Of a stretch of DNA of 64,000 nucleotides, positions 33,720 through 45,410 are shown piece by piece; within the stretch, counting starts at the first letter, position 1; each line of letters begins with the position of its first letter. The translations under genes and the position numbers were made by a program. The stretch covers positions 366,793-430,792 of the forward strand of contig WACJ01000288.1 in NCBI GenBank assembly GCA_008973525.1, in the 5' to 3' direction. Under the pieces are notes generated by a model. It was not told where the DNA came from. It did no database searches and worked only from the letters and a program-made list of their open reading frames with translations. Source of the DNA: Stenopsyche tienmushanensis (lineage: Eukaryota > Arthropoda > Insecta > Trichoptera > Stenopsychidae).

Positions 33720-33880
33720 TCACTACTTATTATCTACGTTTCTCTCAGGACCGCTCAGCGTGAATCAAACATGTATATCAATAAATAGACCTTAATACTG
33801 TTGATAGTACACAATATTCGTTCATTTATTATTATTACAACAAAATAATGCATTTATTGAAGCTTGAAATCGATTAATTT
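33720..33880 (-). repeat. Repeat family E, inverted copy
   Basis: The complement contains TGCATTATTTTG, CACGCTGAGCGGTCCTGAGAGAAA and ATTGATATACATG, matching 14440 and 43680. Confidence 0.55.
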
Positions 33881-33899
33881 GCTATGGATCGCTTTTCGC

Positions 33900-34025
33900 A
33901 ATATTTGAGAATGTTTATATGTGTAAGGGTACCTTTACGATAGTTGTAAGAGTGTATAATGAAACGCAAGATACTCACCGTCTTTGTCTCCGAATTATTA
34001 ATCTCTGTACTCAATGTGCGAGAAT
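33900..34025 (+). repeat. Dispersed repeat G
   Basis: GTGTAAGGGTACCTTTACGA, GAAACGCAAGATACTCACCGTCTTTGTCTCCGA, TTAATCTCTGTACTCAAT. Directly follows a family E copy, so E and G may be parts of one element. Confidence 0.6.
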
Positions 34026-34030
34026 GCTCT

Positions 34031-35555
34031 TTCTGTATTATTTAAGTCCGAACGCATATATGCGCGATTACTCATCAACGGGTTAATATTAAACGAGCTC
34101 AATAATCAGCATTTTAGCATTAATTATATTCTCTGTGCTTCCAAAACTTCAATAAAACATTTTATCATTGAAAGGAATCCATGTACATTTTTGGTCTTAG
34201 GGTGGGAATCTTTTCTTATTTCCCTAAGAAAAAAAAATAACGACCTAATATCAAAATATGGAACTTTTTAGGACCCCCGTATAAAGTTTACTATTTTGAA
34301 GTAAAAGTGACTTTGGGTAAAATTCTGCCTGTTTATGTTACAAAAAACTTTTATTGTCCAAGTAAACTGAAGAAGGCGCAAACGGGGATAATTTGAGGGA
34401 TAACAAAAAGGATCAATAAAAAGCCTGCTGCAATTGAATCCTTCCAACCGAAACGATTCCTTCATTATTGCAACAAGACCACAAGCATCGATTGTTTAAA
34501 TATTCAAATCATCTTTGCTGCGTCTGTATGCAAATTTAATCATTCGAACATTATCAAAAGGCGACTGATCCAGATTGTAGTCATATTTTATGGAAATTGT
34601 TTATAACAGAGTTCCGCAAGAATTAGCCCGGGCAAAATAGTCGAAGTGCGAGCTTATTACCGATGTAAATTCGGCGATAACTTCGGCAAAATTTACAATT
34701 GTAAAATGCGTGTCATTCGAAATTCAGACAGTCTCCTTTCGAACCGTAAAAGTTTTATAATCTACTTCGCGCGGCCCAAATTCGATATTTCCAAAATCAG
34801 ATTTCGTTAAATTTGCATGAAACGTATATTCCTGAACGGCGACGGAAGTACGAGATGAAAGGATCGTAAGTCCCCTAATGAAAACGATTCCTGGAATATT
34901 TGATACGTCTTCTCATGCCGTTTAAATTATTGCCAATGCCCTTGATAAACAAAGAAAAATGAGAGATTTATGTAGGAAAAACGAGAGGTACTCCCTATTA
35001 CACAATTTATGGGATAACTATGAACATCCCGACGAAGACCTCTGGGCATAAATTAATTTCCGTCAATATTGAAGAACACTATTCCATGTGTGGGGGCGGA
35101 ATGGACACTAATTGCTCCATCCCTATGCCTATTTATAGTTTTCGGGTCAACTTTCTAGTTGTAAGTCGATTAACAATGAAAGCTTCATAAAACTTTCAGA
35201 AAACAACATTAATTTTAGTACAATATTTTCGTATGAAATGTCCGATATCGTCCAAATCTTATATCCTAGACCTATTTACTATCGAGTGTACTTTTAAAAT
35301 TGCAAAAACGAATCAGTAGCATACATTTTTTCTACTGGTCTAAAAGTTTTAATGACCGCGTAGATAACTGACTAGCAACATCGATGACGATCCTCGTTTA
35401 TGGACGGAAATTGAACGAAACTCATCCATAGTCCTACAATGGTCCACAGAAAATTGTGTTTTCTTTGTTTAATATATATATGCTATTTGATAATTGTAAA
35501 CAAACAACATTTATGAAATTTAAACTCAATTTAATTGAAAATAAAAATGAATTGG
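34031..35555. other. Intergenic DNA, nothing recognised
   Basis: No supported feature. Confidence 0.45.
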
Positions 35556-35559
35556 GGTT

Positions 35560-35665
35560 TGTTCGTTCGAAATGCGCTGCCATACCGTTCATCAGATTGC
35601 GATAAAACTTCGTCCACTTAATTCTTAAGATTTTGCGAGTAACATAAACATAGTCATAAACCTAA
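35560..35665 (+). repeat. Helitron-like repeat, short copy
   Basis: GTTTGTTCGTTCGAAATGCGCTGCCATACCGTTCATC then GATTGCGATAAAACTTCGTC. Confidence 0.5.
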
Positions 35666-35884
35666 ACATAATTTTAGAAGGGTGAATGAGGATAGCTACG
35701 AGGGGTTGAGGGTAAGTCTCATGAGGGTAGCTCCATGGAAAACGAGTAAAAAATCCGTGACCATGGGCAAATATACATGTCCGATATACGGAAATAAGGT
35801 ATTTAAAAATAATCTACTAAATCACCTTTGCAAATATACAAGTAGGAAGAATGAAGCATAGCGAAAATATGTTTATGTTCTTTA

Positions 35885-36055
35885 AATAAGGGAGCACGCG
35901 ACGACCTCTCCATCGGACGAATTTACTGTGACTGAACAAAATGGCCGACAAACACGCAGGGCATGAAAACTGACCGTTAGGATCCCCCTATATACCAGTT
36001 TTTTTTAACCTCAGGAGCTCTTGTAACCTTATTTTCTAGATGACCCCAGTAATTT
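35885..36055 (-). mobile_element. mariner-type MITE fragment
   Basis: The complement begins GGTCATCTAGAAAATAAGGTTACAAGAGCTCC and contains GGCCATTTTGTTCAGTCACAGTAAATTC, matching the MITE at 24576. The right half is missing. Confidence 0.75.
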
Positions 36056-36109
36056 AATAAAACGGCATGACGATGATGTTGTTGCCGAAATTAAAAAAAA
36101 AATTAGACC

Positions 36110-36345
36110 CATTAATGAATATTTTATAAATGTCTTATGCTCACAAGATAAATATTATATGTACTCAATATTGCAATGCTGCGATCAAGTTCTCGCCCTA
36201 CAAATTTAGCTACGTCAACTGAAGTCCTAGCCACCTTGCATCGAAAGTAGATGACGTTTATTCAACAATGATAAACATAAACTACTTGTTTACAAATAAG
36301 CAGATTTGTAAATTTTAATTTAATATCGGAATGTACTATTCAAGT
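36110..36345 (+). repeat. Dispersed repeat D, copy 2
   Basis: CAATATTGCAATGCTGCGATCAAGTTC, GACGACGTTTATTCAAC and AAACTACTTGTTTACAAATAAGCAG match 12240. Confidence 0.55.
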
Positions 36346-36393
36346 GGCGATAAGAGGCGCGGACAGCTTGGAGAAACTGGTCTGACTGGTTGG

Positions 36394-36842
36394 CAGTGCC
36401 GTAACTAGGGTATGAAGCGCCCGTGGCAAGTATCTAACTTAACGCCCCCCCCCCCCTTCCGGGAAATCCAATTTATTTTTTAAAATTAATCAATACTATT
36501 ATAAATGTAATATACTAAATTATTTTGTATGATTTAAAATAATATACAAAGATAGTCCCAAAAGTATCCGACTCAATGTATAGATGGTGGTTACTGTTGT
36601 AAAAAAAATACTGTGATGAAACTGTCTAGACGCTACGTTGCTTCCGTAATCGTACAGATTATTGAAAATGCCGCAAAAAGCCCTAAAAGAGTGGCCATAA
36701 CATTTGTATGCTCAATCGGTCCGCTTTTCGGATCGCTGATATTGGCTTGAATTAAACATAACAATAATGAAAAAAGAGGGATTAGACAACTTAGCATATA
36801 TTATAAAAACGGACAGAGTCATGTCACAGAGACAGTTGCGCC
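36394..36842 (-). mobile_element. Non-autonomous hAT element copy 3 (truncated)
   Basis: CAGTGCCGTAACTAGGGTATG at 36394 is the right-end inverted repeat. The complement then matches copy 1 closely, including the poly-G run and the captured LINE-1 segment (ATCCGAAAAGCGGACCGATTGAGCATAC). It stops at TTGCGCC before the other terminus. Confidence 0.82.
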
Positions 36843-37164
36843 GATAAGTCGAATAAGTTAATAATTTTTCAAGCACCTTACGTGGGCGGTAGACTCTGAT
36901 GACAACATTTTTGACGCATTAGATCATCATTTCAAAATTGTTATTAATGTGTGCAACTTTGAAAGCTTGCTTGACTGTAACTTTCCTGATTTTTAATTTA
37001 TTTACACTAACTGATAAAAGGCTTTGTAGAAATGGATGCAAAATTACAGTCACTGCCTCCTGTTTTATAATGTGAGATAAGCAGTACTTCGTGTTATATT
37101 TAATTAACATAGTGCGTTTTCACAAAGGGTAATCGAAATCGTTGTTATTGGGACAAAATAAATG

Positions 37165-37310
37165 GAGTAATAAGAGTCTCCGAATAGCCTTGGCTGCGGA
37201 AGGATGTCCTTCTCGCGGCCAGATCTTTCTCGCGTGATTAATAAAAAAAAAATCATCTAAGACGAGAGTCTTTCTCTTCGATGCCCTCCGCGTCAGCTCC
37301 CGACTAAAAT
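37165..37310 (+). mobile_element. LTR fragment
   Basis: AGCCTTGGCTGCGGAAGGATGTCCTTCTCGCGGCC, then AATAAA near 37240, then TTCGATGCCCTCCG. This is the R-region part of the LTR family. Confidence 0.65.
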
Positions 37311-37344
37311 GTGTTAATATGTGCAACATGTGTTTCATAAGAGA

Positions 37345-38677
37345 CGAGAATTTCGATCCCTTGAATTCGGTGTAAGCGTGAAGTATTTTTTTTATAGGCT
37401 CAATGGAATAATGCGAATCTTCCCTGCTTGATAATCCTGTTTTGACTACTCACACGCGAAATAGACATTAAAAAAATTCGACATGGGAACGCTCCACGTC
37501 TCATAATCTGCGTAAATTCAAAAAAAATCGAGAGCATGATTCCCTCGAATAATTTAATTCCACACATAATATGAATATAATAAATTTTCGGTCCGGGATT
37601 AAATCTGTGGGTGCGCACTTTTGATAAATGCGAGGCCGCGCAGTATATTTTTATTACTATTTTAAACATGAGGAGCCGAGGAGAGAAGTACGTGTTGCGT
37701 GAATGTTAACAAAGGACTCGGATATTAAAAGTCTCCCCCCCAGGACTCAATGCTGTAAAAAGCCTTCTGGTGATATTCATAAACAGAATGCGCCTGCTAG
37801 AAAATAATCTTATCTTCTGCACAATAATCTTCATCCTTCCGATACGCAAGCAATTGTGCCTTCAGCCATGCTTGTGTAATTGAAGAAGAAGAGTTGTAAA
37901 CGGCCTATACGCTATGACTCGGAAAGGTTGAAAAGACAATCGAAAATAAAATTAGCGAATTTAAATTGCTTTCGAATATTATATACAAGACTCCAAATTC
38001 TTGATAGGGTGGATTTATTTTCTACAATATGGATGTGAATCCGAAATTTTACAGTAATAATGCAAAATCTAATCGTACTATGCGTAAAAAATAATAAACA
38101 ACACTGCGTTTAGGTTAAAAAGAAGCTCATTGATAATTTGGAACAGCGAGTGGCTATGTGAAAGCTAGGATCTGCTCAGATCATAATCTACAATGACGGC
38201 CAAATGACACTTTTAATTCATGATGGGGAATATAATGAACAAAGATAGAACCAAAATAGGTTAACGCTTTGATGGACATTTCAATTTTCTGTGCGATTCG
38301 TCCATCCAGACACTAATAAATCTTTGAAGGTTTCATTGAGTTGGTATGCAATAAGATCGGTATGAAAAGACTAATCCGGCAAAATTAGCAAGTATTACAT
38401 ACAGACGCAGACGTGTCCCATGCAACATACCAAAAAATGACTGCATATGACTGCTGTATCCGTCAATGTGTTAAGGTATCCATTATACTGCAAGTATGTA
38501 AATGTTTTTATATATTGTATTTAATATAGAGATATTTTTATTTAGGGTATTTGGATTGGATTGGAACAAAATTAACATCATCGACCCAAACAAGAATAGT
38601 TATACCCAGGCTTTGAACTGAAAGATTAAGTATAGCAAAATATTGGACAGTTATTATAACTAAATTATATATTCATA
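37345..38677. other. Intergenic DNA, nothing recognised
   Basis: No supported feature. Confidence 0.45.
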
Positions 38678-39304
38678 ATGTTAATGGATACTAATATGAA
38701 TTTAAACGAATGTGTCGCAAAGATTACAAACTACCCTCGCAGCAAAGCAAGCATCGATAAATCGTTGGAAAGCAGAAAAATACTCCAAATTGTCACAGAG
38801 TTGTTAAAGTTTTCAAGGTATAAAAAGCTCTTGAAGCCATCTGTTTTATCTATTTTAAGTGGTTTCTGCTCAAAACATCTGCTTTTCCAGTCCAAAAATA
38901 AAAGACGAAAAGTTACCCTGCAGAGAATTACTCATTATTGTACCAAAGGAGCTTGCTTTTTCATCCGGGACACTCGAAAATTTTAAAATATGACCAACGC
39001 TAAATTTAGTTCATTTCAACTGGACTTCCCTGAACAATGCTATATATTAGAAAATCACGATTTAAATTCGATTTGCGAAGACGCAATTCATTTCCATCCG
39101 CTAACGATCCAATTTGGTAACGAATTTTCGTTGAAAAATACGTTGTTAATCACTCGTCGTCGCTTTTCATTTGAATGGCGAATGGATTCGAATGACGCAT
39201 TCTATCGAGAATTAATAATAAATCAAGAAAAAATTGGGGATGAAATTAATTTTCTTGGTGTCTTAGTTTTTCCACTTCCTATTTTGTCTTTGATTTATTG
39301 TTGA
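38678..39304 (+). other. Two consecutive same-frame ORFs, possible gene or pseudogene
   Basis: ATG at 38678 opens 102 codons to a TAA at 38984. One codon later, in the same frame, an ATG at 38990 opens another 104 codons to a TGA at 39302. An AATAAA follows at 39396. About 209 codons with one stop is unusual in DNA this AT-rich. The products are basic and mixed in composition (SIDKSLESRKILQIVTELL; ITRRRFSFEWRMDSND) with no motif I recognise. It could be an intronless gene with a stop, a dicistronic transcript, a remnant, or chance. Confidence 0.3.
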
Positions 39305-39985
39305 CTTCCTATGGAATATCTGATATGTTTACGATGTTATCAGACATATAATACGCTCTTTGATACTGATTTTGTATTTAAATTTGGTTTTTTTCAATAA
39401 AAGCTCTTGAGGGTATTTAAAACAGACTTGTATATTTAATTAAATCTCATCAATAATATCCGAAAATGTTCAATCTCACAGAAATTCGATATCGACAATG
39501 AAAGTGCTCACAATTGAGAAATTTTCCAAAGCATGAAACTTTTCCGAGAAACTCGCTGATACGAATGCAATTGAATATTTCGTTGCGATTTTTTTTTCCG
39601 AATGAACGAAGTTGTAAGTGAAACTTTATATTCTGCTGAAACCATAAATTCAGTCCATGTAAAGTAAATACGAATAAAATTATTGTGGGGTATTTTTTGT
39701 AATGAAACTTTAGATGTATATATTTATTATAAATAAAATACTATGATAATGATTGAGAAATCGTTGTAAATTTAACAGAAGTCACTGTAGTCTAAACTGG
39801 ATACGGATGGATACGACATGTGGTTCCAATAATGATTACTTCGTGTATAAGAGGATCTTGGATTTACATAATTTTATCATATTCTATCACATGTGGATTT
39901 AAAAAAAATATTGTTCACACCTAGGTTGATACAAGTATATGGTCAACCCGTAGTGACATGTTATGGCAGGTACTAAAAATAGTAT
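39305..39985. other. Intergenic DNA, nothing recognised
   Basis: No feature beyond the AATAAA at 39396. Confidence 0.45.
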
Positions 39986-39989
39986 CCGT

Positions 39990-40262
39990 CCAAAGCGCAT
40001 TTGGCTCCAAAGCTATGACAGAAGGCCTTGAACGCCGAAAAGGCACCGGGGCTGACCACCAAGTTCCTGTGGCCAAGAGGTCCAGAAAAACGACCTCTGA
40101 TACAGCAAAGGAAAGCCTCTCTCTCGACCGATATGCCTAAATACGATCACAGAACGTGATCCGAATCCATGTACGGATACCCGCACACACAGTCCAAACT
40201 ATCTTTTAGTGCCCCGTCAGGAACTGGGAAGTCCAGTGATCGGAGTCAACTCATTATAGCTT
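39990..40262 (-). pseudogene. LINE-1 C-terminal fragment
   Basis: CACAGAACGTGATCCGAATCCATGTACGGATACCCGCAC and TCAGGAACTGGGAAGTCCAGTGATC match the LINE-1 knuckle and QFLTGHG regions in the same order and orientation as 25240. Confidence 0.65.
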
Positions 40263-40974
40263 GAGGTGAAATGAGACTGAGATAAAGAAATTCCGCATGT
40301 AGTTCACGATATTCATCGATTACTATACACTGACTCTTTGAGCGCACTTAATTTCTACTGCGTTAATTAATTTTCCGCGCATTAGGTGGTTATTTAACAG
40401 CATTAAAATTAATTTTTAATTGCCGATAAATTCGGATGATTACTATTGCCGTAAATTAATAATGCACTAATGAATCCGCACGCATAAACGATAAGCGATG
40501 TCCGTGTTCACGACTTAATGGGAAATTTTCGACGCTTTCCAAACTAGAAATTCAATTAATATTGCAAAAACAATAGGATTACGCAGCTTAAAACACCGCG
40601 GTGCAAAATTCTGGACAATTTTCGACAAAAACCGCAAACACACGGACATTTCCATTTATAAACCGAACCCTAATTTTGGCTTTTAGCATACAAATTGAAT
40701 ACATAAATGTACGAATCGTTTCCATTACGCGGAATATGCTCTTTGGTTTTTATAAATATTTATAAAGTGTGTTCGTAAGCATGTGTTTTAAAATTCATAA
40801 AAAAGCTCGCTGTATCTACGAAGCATTTTGCATTTATTGCAAAGCTTTTATTCGAATTTGCCATTTGATCTCTCGACATTGAGACGAAGTTGAATTTTGT
40901 AATCACAATTTTTATTGATATAACAATAAATTACGGAAACAAAACAAATTATCAGGAGAGTTTTTAAGGCATTA
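40263..40974. other. Intergenic DNA, nothing recognised
   Basis: No supported feature. Confidence 0.45.
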
Positions 40975-41112
40975 AATTTAAATTTACAAAGCTGATTTTC
41001 TGTCTACAAGTAGTTGATGTTAATTATTATCAAACAAACGTCGTCTACTTTTGATACAAGGTGGCTAGGGTTTTGATAAACGTGGCTAAAGTTGTAAAGG
41101 TTATAAAGGGGT
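40975..41112 (-). repeat. Dispersed repeat D, inverted copy
   Basis: GCTGATTTTCTGTCTACAAGTAGTT, AAACGTCGTC and GGTGGCTAGGGTTTTGAT are the complement of the 12240 and 36110 copies. Confidence 0.5.
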
Positions 41113-41377
41113 TTTTTGCAATTTCATAGCCACTCTTCGCTCCAAATGATTCATGGAAACTCCTAGATTATGAATTCTTTCATGGATAATTAATTATCAA
41201 TGTAAATACTTTTTTTTCATATGTATACACATAACTAATAGATTTTATTAAAAGGAAGTTGTCACGTTGGTCTCTCTTTGGATCTGCTTGCTCGAGCTAA
41301 GTTTCCGTCCAATAGTTGCTCCCATTAGTCTGGTTGTCTCATGTGGTATATTCTTTATCATATAAGAGAAAAAGCGC

Positions 41378-41890
41378 CTAACATTGGATGAAAATCATAA
41401 AAAGATAAAACAACTTTCGAACAAGCTGTATATGGGGGTTCTGTCCATTGATCTTACTATTTGGGACCATGCCAGCCTGCTCACAAACGTGCACAACAAG
41501 GTGCAAAACCAAATGTAATTTCCATGGCCGCGAGAACACGCTCATTTTCAGCAAACTTATACTAGCTTCTTCACATGACTTACGCAAAAAACCTTGAATG
41601 CCCTAAAAGAAGAGGGAGTAGCCATAAGGTTTGTGTGTCTAATTGGTCCGCTTTTCAGACCGCTGACGTTTCGAATAAGCGCCATCAGGTGCTATGCTCG
41701 AATATGTCCACAAAGCATAGTCTGCGTTTATGAACGAATCCTCATATGGACACTCTGAGATCGGGAGAGGTCCAAACCTATCCTAAAATCCTAAACAGCC
41801 CATGTCCTGTGAAGAACTGGGATGTCCAATAATCTGGAGCGACCCAGTTATATTTCAGGCGGTGCCTAACCAAGGCAAATAATAGTTTTC
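41378..41890 (-). pseudogene. R1-like LINE-1 tail
   Basis: It has the same order as 25240: GATCGGGAGAGGTCCAAACC, TGGACACTCTGAGA, CTGATTCCGC-like 3' part and GAGAACACGCTC. The coding frame is broken. Confidence 0.72.
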
Positions 41891-41984
41891 TAAGAACATT
41901 ATTCAATTTATTACAAATGCGTTCCCATTCACAAACGAGTCACTATTGATTGTAGTTTGAGTTAAATTTGGGGCATGTGACAAA

Positions 41985-42210
41985 ATTGTGTTTGTTCGTA
42001 TTTAATGCGCTGCCTTACAGTTTATCCGGTTACAATAGAACTTCATCAACTTATTGCTAAAGATTGCGCGAGTAAAATAGGCATAGTTTAATATAAAAAA
42101 AATAAAAAAATGTTTGTTCGTATTTTATGCGCTGCCATACCGCTCATCCCATTGCAATAAAACTCTGCCAACTTATTGTTTGCACTTTTTAAATTAATAT
42201 AGGTATAGTA
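41985..42210 (+). repeat. Two adjacent Helitron-like copies
   Basis: TTTGTTCGTATTTAATGCGCTGCC at about 41990 and TTTGTTCGTATTTTATGCGCTGCCATACCGC at about 42112 are each followed by AAAACT.TGCCAACTTATTG-type sequence. They are direct repeats about 120 bp apart. Confidence 0.55.
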
Positions 42211-43400
42211 CAATTAACTTACAGTAGATCTTATATGTAAAAATCAATGTTTGTTCATATTTATAATAAAACCAACAAAACAAAATAAACATCATTAATA
42301 CTCATTTTCCATTATATATCATTCAATTTCAATAAATATATTAATTATCGGAAAGAAAATAAATTTTATTCTTTCTATCATTCCTAATGAAACAAGATAA
42401 CTCTTTTAAATTTCAAACGAAATTTTTAGAATTATTACTTCTGTGGCAGCAAAGTGCCGAATACCTGCTTTATACTATATTTTACAAATATATTTCGATC
42501 ATAATAACAAACCTTCGCTTTCATTAACCAAGAAAATTAGCACTAATATATGAACAAATAAATCCATTGATTACAAGGGTGTAAACATCAGAAGCTTGAT
42601 GTTTGTACCTTAATTCAACAAATTGCCCAGCAATGTTTAAATGAAGAATTTCTAGTACAAATCCATGTTAAATACCATCGCAAGCATGAATACTCTTGTT
42701 GGAAGCCTTTTATTATTAAAAATTTAAGGATGAATCTAATAAATAAATAATTTAAACGTCCTTAGAAATAAATTCACTCAAAGTTTTTCAGATTTGTAAT
42801 TTTTTTCTCTGATCTTATTAACGCCCCCCATCTCATTTATGTGACTTATTTCCGATTTACATCTTCTCAGATTAGCTTCGAGGATTATTAAAAAACGGCT
42901 CCAACTACAATAAGGTCCCAAGAATCCCACATCCCTGTTATTGCGTCCTTGGAGAGCGATTCGACACTATTGCGGGGTCAACGGAAATGCGTGCCACATA
43001 TCCCGAAATGCTAGAGCGTTAAAAAAGCTCTCATCTGACTGGCAGTACATACAATTCTACTTTGTACCATCGCCGTAAAAAAATATTGTGACTGAAAAAT
43101 GTCCCCGTCGAAAAAATATGTAAATAATAAAAAGGGGGAGGGCTGTTGGGGTGGCTTTTTAAACAAAAGAAACGGGTGAACGGTTTTCTTCTGACGAAAA
43201 TGACATTATGGGAGGAAAGCGCCTATTCGTGCGTGATACCCCTGATTTTTATATCAAATTTATTCAGTTTTTTTGCGTAATTCAAGACGATTTTTTCCAG
43301 AGGATAAAATGGCTACAAATTTTATTCAGATTCAGCTTTTTGACCGGACGGGTCGACAGAATTAGCTTGAAATATGTAAATGCAGACCCAATCGCCGTAT
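42211..43400. other. Intergenic DNA, nothing recognised
   Basis: Very AT-rich in its first half. A plus ORF at 43208-43471 runs into the MITE and has no motif. Confidence 0.4.
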
Positions 43401-43404
43401 ACGC

Positions 43405-43515
43405 GGGTCATCCAGAAAGTAAAGTTACAAGCGTTCCTGAGGCCGGGGGAATATTTTTGTTTCAAAGTTAGAGCACCTGGCATGTAGGGGGGATCCTAAC
43501 AATCAGTTTATAGTG
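43405..43515 (+). mobile_element. mariner-type MITE left-end fragment
   Basis: GGGTCATCCAGAAAGTAAAGTTACAAG, GAGGCCGGGGGAATATTTTTG and TAGGGGGGATCCTAAC match the 24576 and 52400 family. The right end is missing. Confidence 0.72.
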
Positions 43516-43531
43516 GATGACGGCTTATATT

Positions 43532-43950
43532 AACCCTTTGCTGAGTATTTGCGCGTATTGGTGTTCGAATTCAAGCGATATAGAAAGAGTATTTTCAAAG
43601 GTTGAGTTCGAAGAGAGAGTTTTGCGTACATCATACGATTGTATAGATCGATAACCCAAATTTATCGACTAATAATACTAACCCAAATTAGTCGATTTCA
43701 AGCTTCAGCAAGTACATTCTTTTGTTACTAAAACTGAAGACAAACATGTATATTGTTTATGTTTACGCGAAAAAATAAACGATTATGTTGTGCAATCAGT
43801 AGTGTTTATTTATTGATATACAAGCTTGACTCACGCTGCGCGGTCCTGAGAGAAAAGTAGATTTTTATGGGGAAAAGGTTATGTACATACGAATATAGCA
43901 TCTACGTTTATGTCATTTTAAAATAGACTCACTACTTAAAGGGTTGAATT
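43532..43950 (+). repeat. Repeat family E, longest copy
   Basis: It starts TTAACCCTTTGCTGAGTA and ends CACTACTTAAAGGGTTGAA, partial inverted ends reminiscent of piggyBac-type termini. One frame near the start reads IERVFSKVEF, similar to hAT C-terminal motifs. The middle matches 14440 and 52970. Class uncertain. Confidence 0.5.
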
Positions 43951-44480
43951 TTAAAAATATACAAATTTGACAAATATGAAAAAAAGTGACCAAAATAATG
44001 CACAATATAATTTATATATATAATAATATATATAATTATAGATCACGTTTATGGATCAAAATATATGACAAGAAAATATTTAGAGAATGATGCACGTATC
44101 GTTTTCATAAGCTTTTAATAAAAATGCATATTCGGATTAAATACAATCTAAAAATATTTCAAATATTATAGCATCTCACGCATGGTGGATAAAGATCACA
44201 AAAGCAAAAGACAGCATCAAATCAGGATTTTTATGTGCATTTTTTTTTTTATAAAGGACAACCAACTGCGAGACTTCAATTACGAGCCGCTTGAAATGTT
44301 TTGTGTCTCACTCCCACAACATGCTAAAAGCTATGCGATTAAAATGATGTATGCTCATTATCGAATCTGAGGTATTTAATTGGATATTATTTAAGTTTAG
44401 GATTGGATGTAATTTGTATCATGAATCAAAGAAAGTTGACTATTATGCTTATTTATGGAGAGAAAGGTGATTATGGAGCT
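43951..44480. other. Intergenic DNA, nothing recognised
   Basis: Contains TA-rich simple sequence near 44015. No gene. Confidence 0.4.
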
Positions 44481-44484
44481 ATCA

Positions 44485-44702
44485 GCCTACGGAAAGAACG
44501 TCTTCCTGCAGCCAAGGCTGACCGACGACTCCTAAATCCTTCGCAGACGGAAAGTGGTGCTCACGCAATAAATGTTATTCTAAACGCAATATATTCGCAG
44601 GACGACAAAAGATGTCATTGTTAAACTGACATATTGCGTCTGAAAGGAGATAGAAGATGTGACTGTCAATTTGTATATTATAACAGTGGTATTGCGTTGG
44701 GG
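44485..44702 (-). mobile_element. LTR fragment, minus strand half of a head-to-head pair
   Basis: The complement gives CCCCAACGCAATACCACTGTT, ACATCTTCTATCTCC and GGTCAGCCTTGGCTGCAGG, in LTR order. Confidence 0.65.
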
Positions 44703-44704
44703 TA

Positions 44705-44905
44705 CTGTAGCATAAGCGAAATAGCATCTCCACGCAATAGCGAGGGGATGCTATGTCGAGCGTAAGAGGTGGGAATCTTCGGATAGCCTTGAATAGGAGA
44801 AGACGTCCTTTCTATGGCCAGATCTAGATAACAAATAAAACGTGATATAATCGGATAGACAACGACTTATTAGTGTTTGGACTTTTTTATACAGAGGCAA
44901 TACAC
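44705..44905 (+). mobile_element. LTR fragment, plus strand half of a head-to-head pair
   Basis: TGTAGCATAAGCGAAATAGCATCTCCACGCAATAGCG, then GAGCGTAAGAGGTGGGA, ATAGCCTTGAATAGGAGAAGACGTCC and AATAAAACG. It starts immediately beside the start of the opposite-strand fragment. Confidence 0.65.
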
Positions 44906-45110
44906 GATGAGAAAGATCAGCTCCAAGCTGAAGGAAAATTAAAAATAAAACAGGGAATAATTAGCGTGCGGCTACTTTGCAGGTCAGTTTGAAGGGAACT
45001 GCAGGAGTTCCTTCTTTCCCATGGTATTCGTATTGAAGACGAATTGCCGTTCTAGCAGCTGTAGCCGTTCTCATTTGTGTGTACTACGTCAACAACAACA
45101 TCATGGGAAC
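44906..45110 (+). repeat. LINE-2 3' tail fragment
   Basis: GGTCAGTTTGAAGGGAACTGCAGGAGTTCC then CCCATGGTATTCGTATTG match 7200 and 30380. Confidence 0.5.
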
Positions 45111-45255
45111 CCTCCTCTGACTCGAAGTATGTGTCGATCCTGCTATTCGAGAGCATGCCAGCCCACTCGCAAAAAAAAGCCACAAGTTTTCTGTGTCCAA
45201 CCGGTCCGAATTTCGGACCATTGACACATCGTCATCCCAGGGCTTCAACTGTTAC
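45111..45255 (-). pseudogene. LINE-1 3' fragment
   Basis: CCTCCTCTGACTCGAAGTATG and GTGTCCAACCGGTCCGAATTTCGGACCATTGACACA match the LINE-1 tail, with the region in between deleted. Confidence 0.6.
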
Positions 45256-45324
45256 CCACGGGCGTAAGATAGAATTTTATGGGTTAAGTTAAGTAAAAAC
45301 AGTTAAGATGATAGTATGTATCGA

Positions 45325-45410
45325 GTCGGCTCATGATCCGATAGCAAAACGAACCCACGTGCGAACACAATCATCCCAGAGAACACGTAGGAGCGTTCCA
45401 GTTCAAAAAG
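45325..45410 (+). mobile_element. LTR 3' fragment
   Basis: GATCCGATAGCAAAACGAACCCACGTGCG...GAACACGTAGGAGCG matches the U5 part of the LTR at 23065-23130. Confidence 0.55.
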
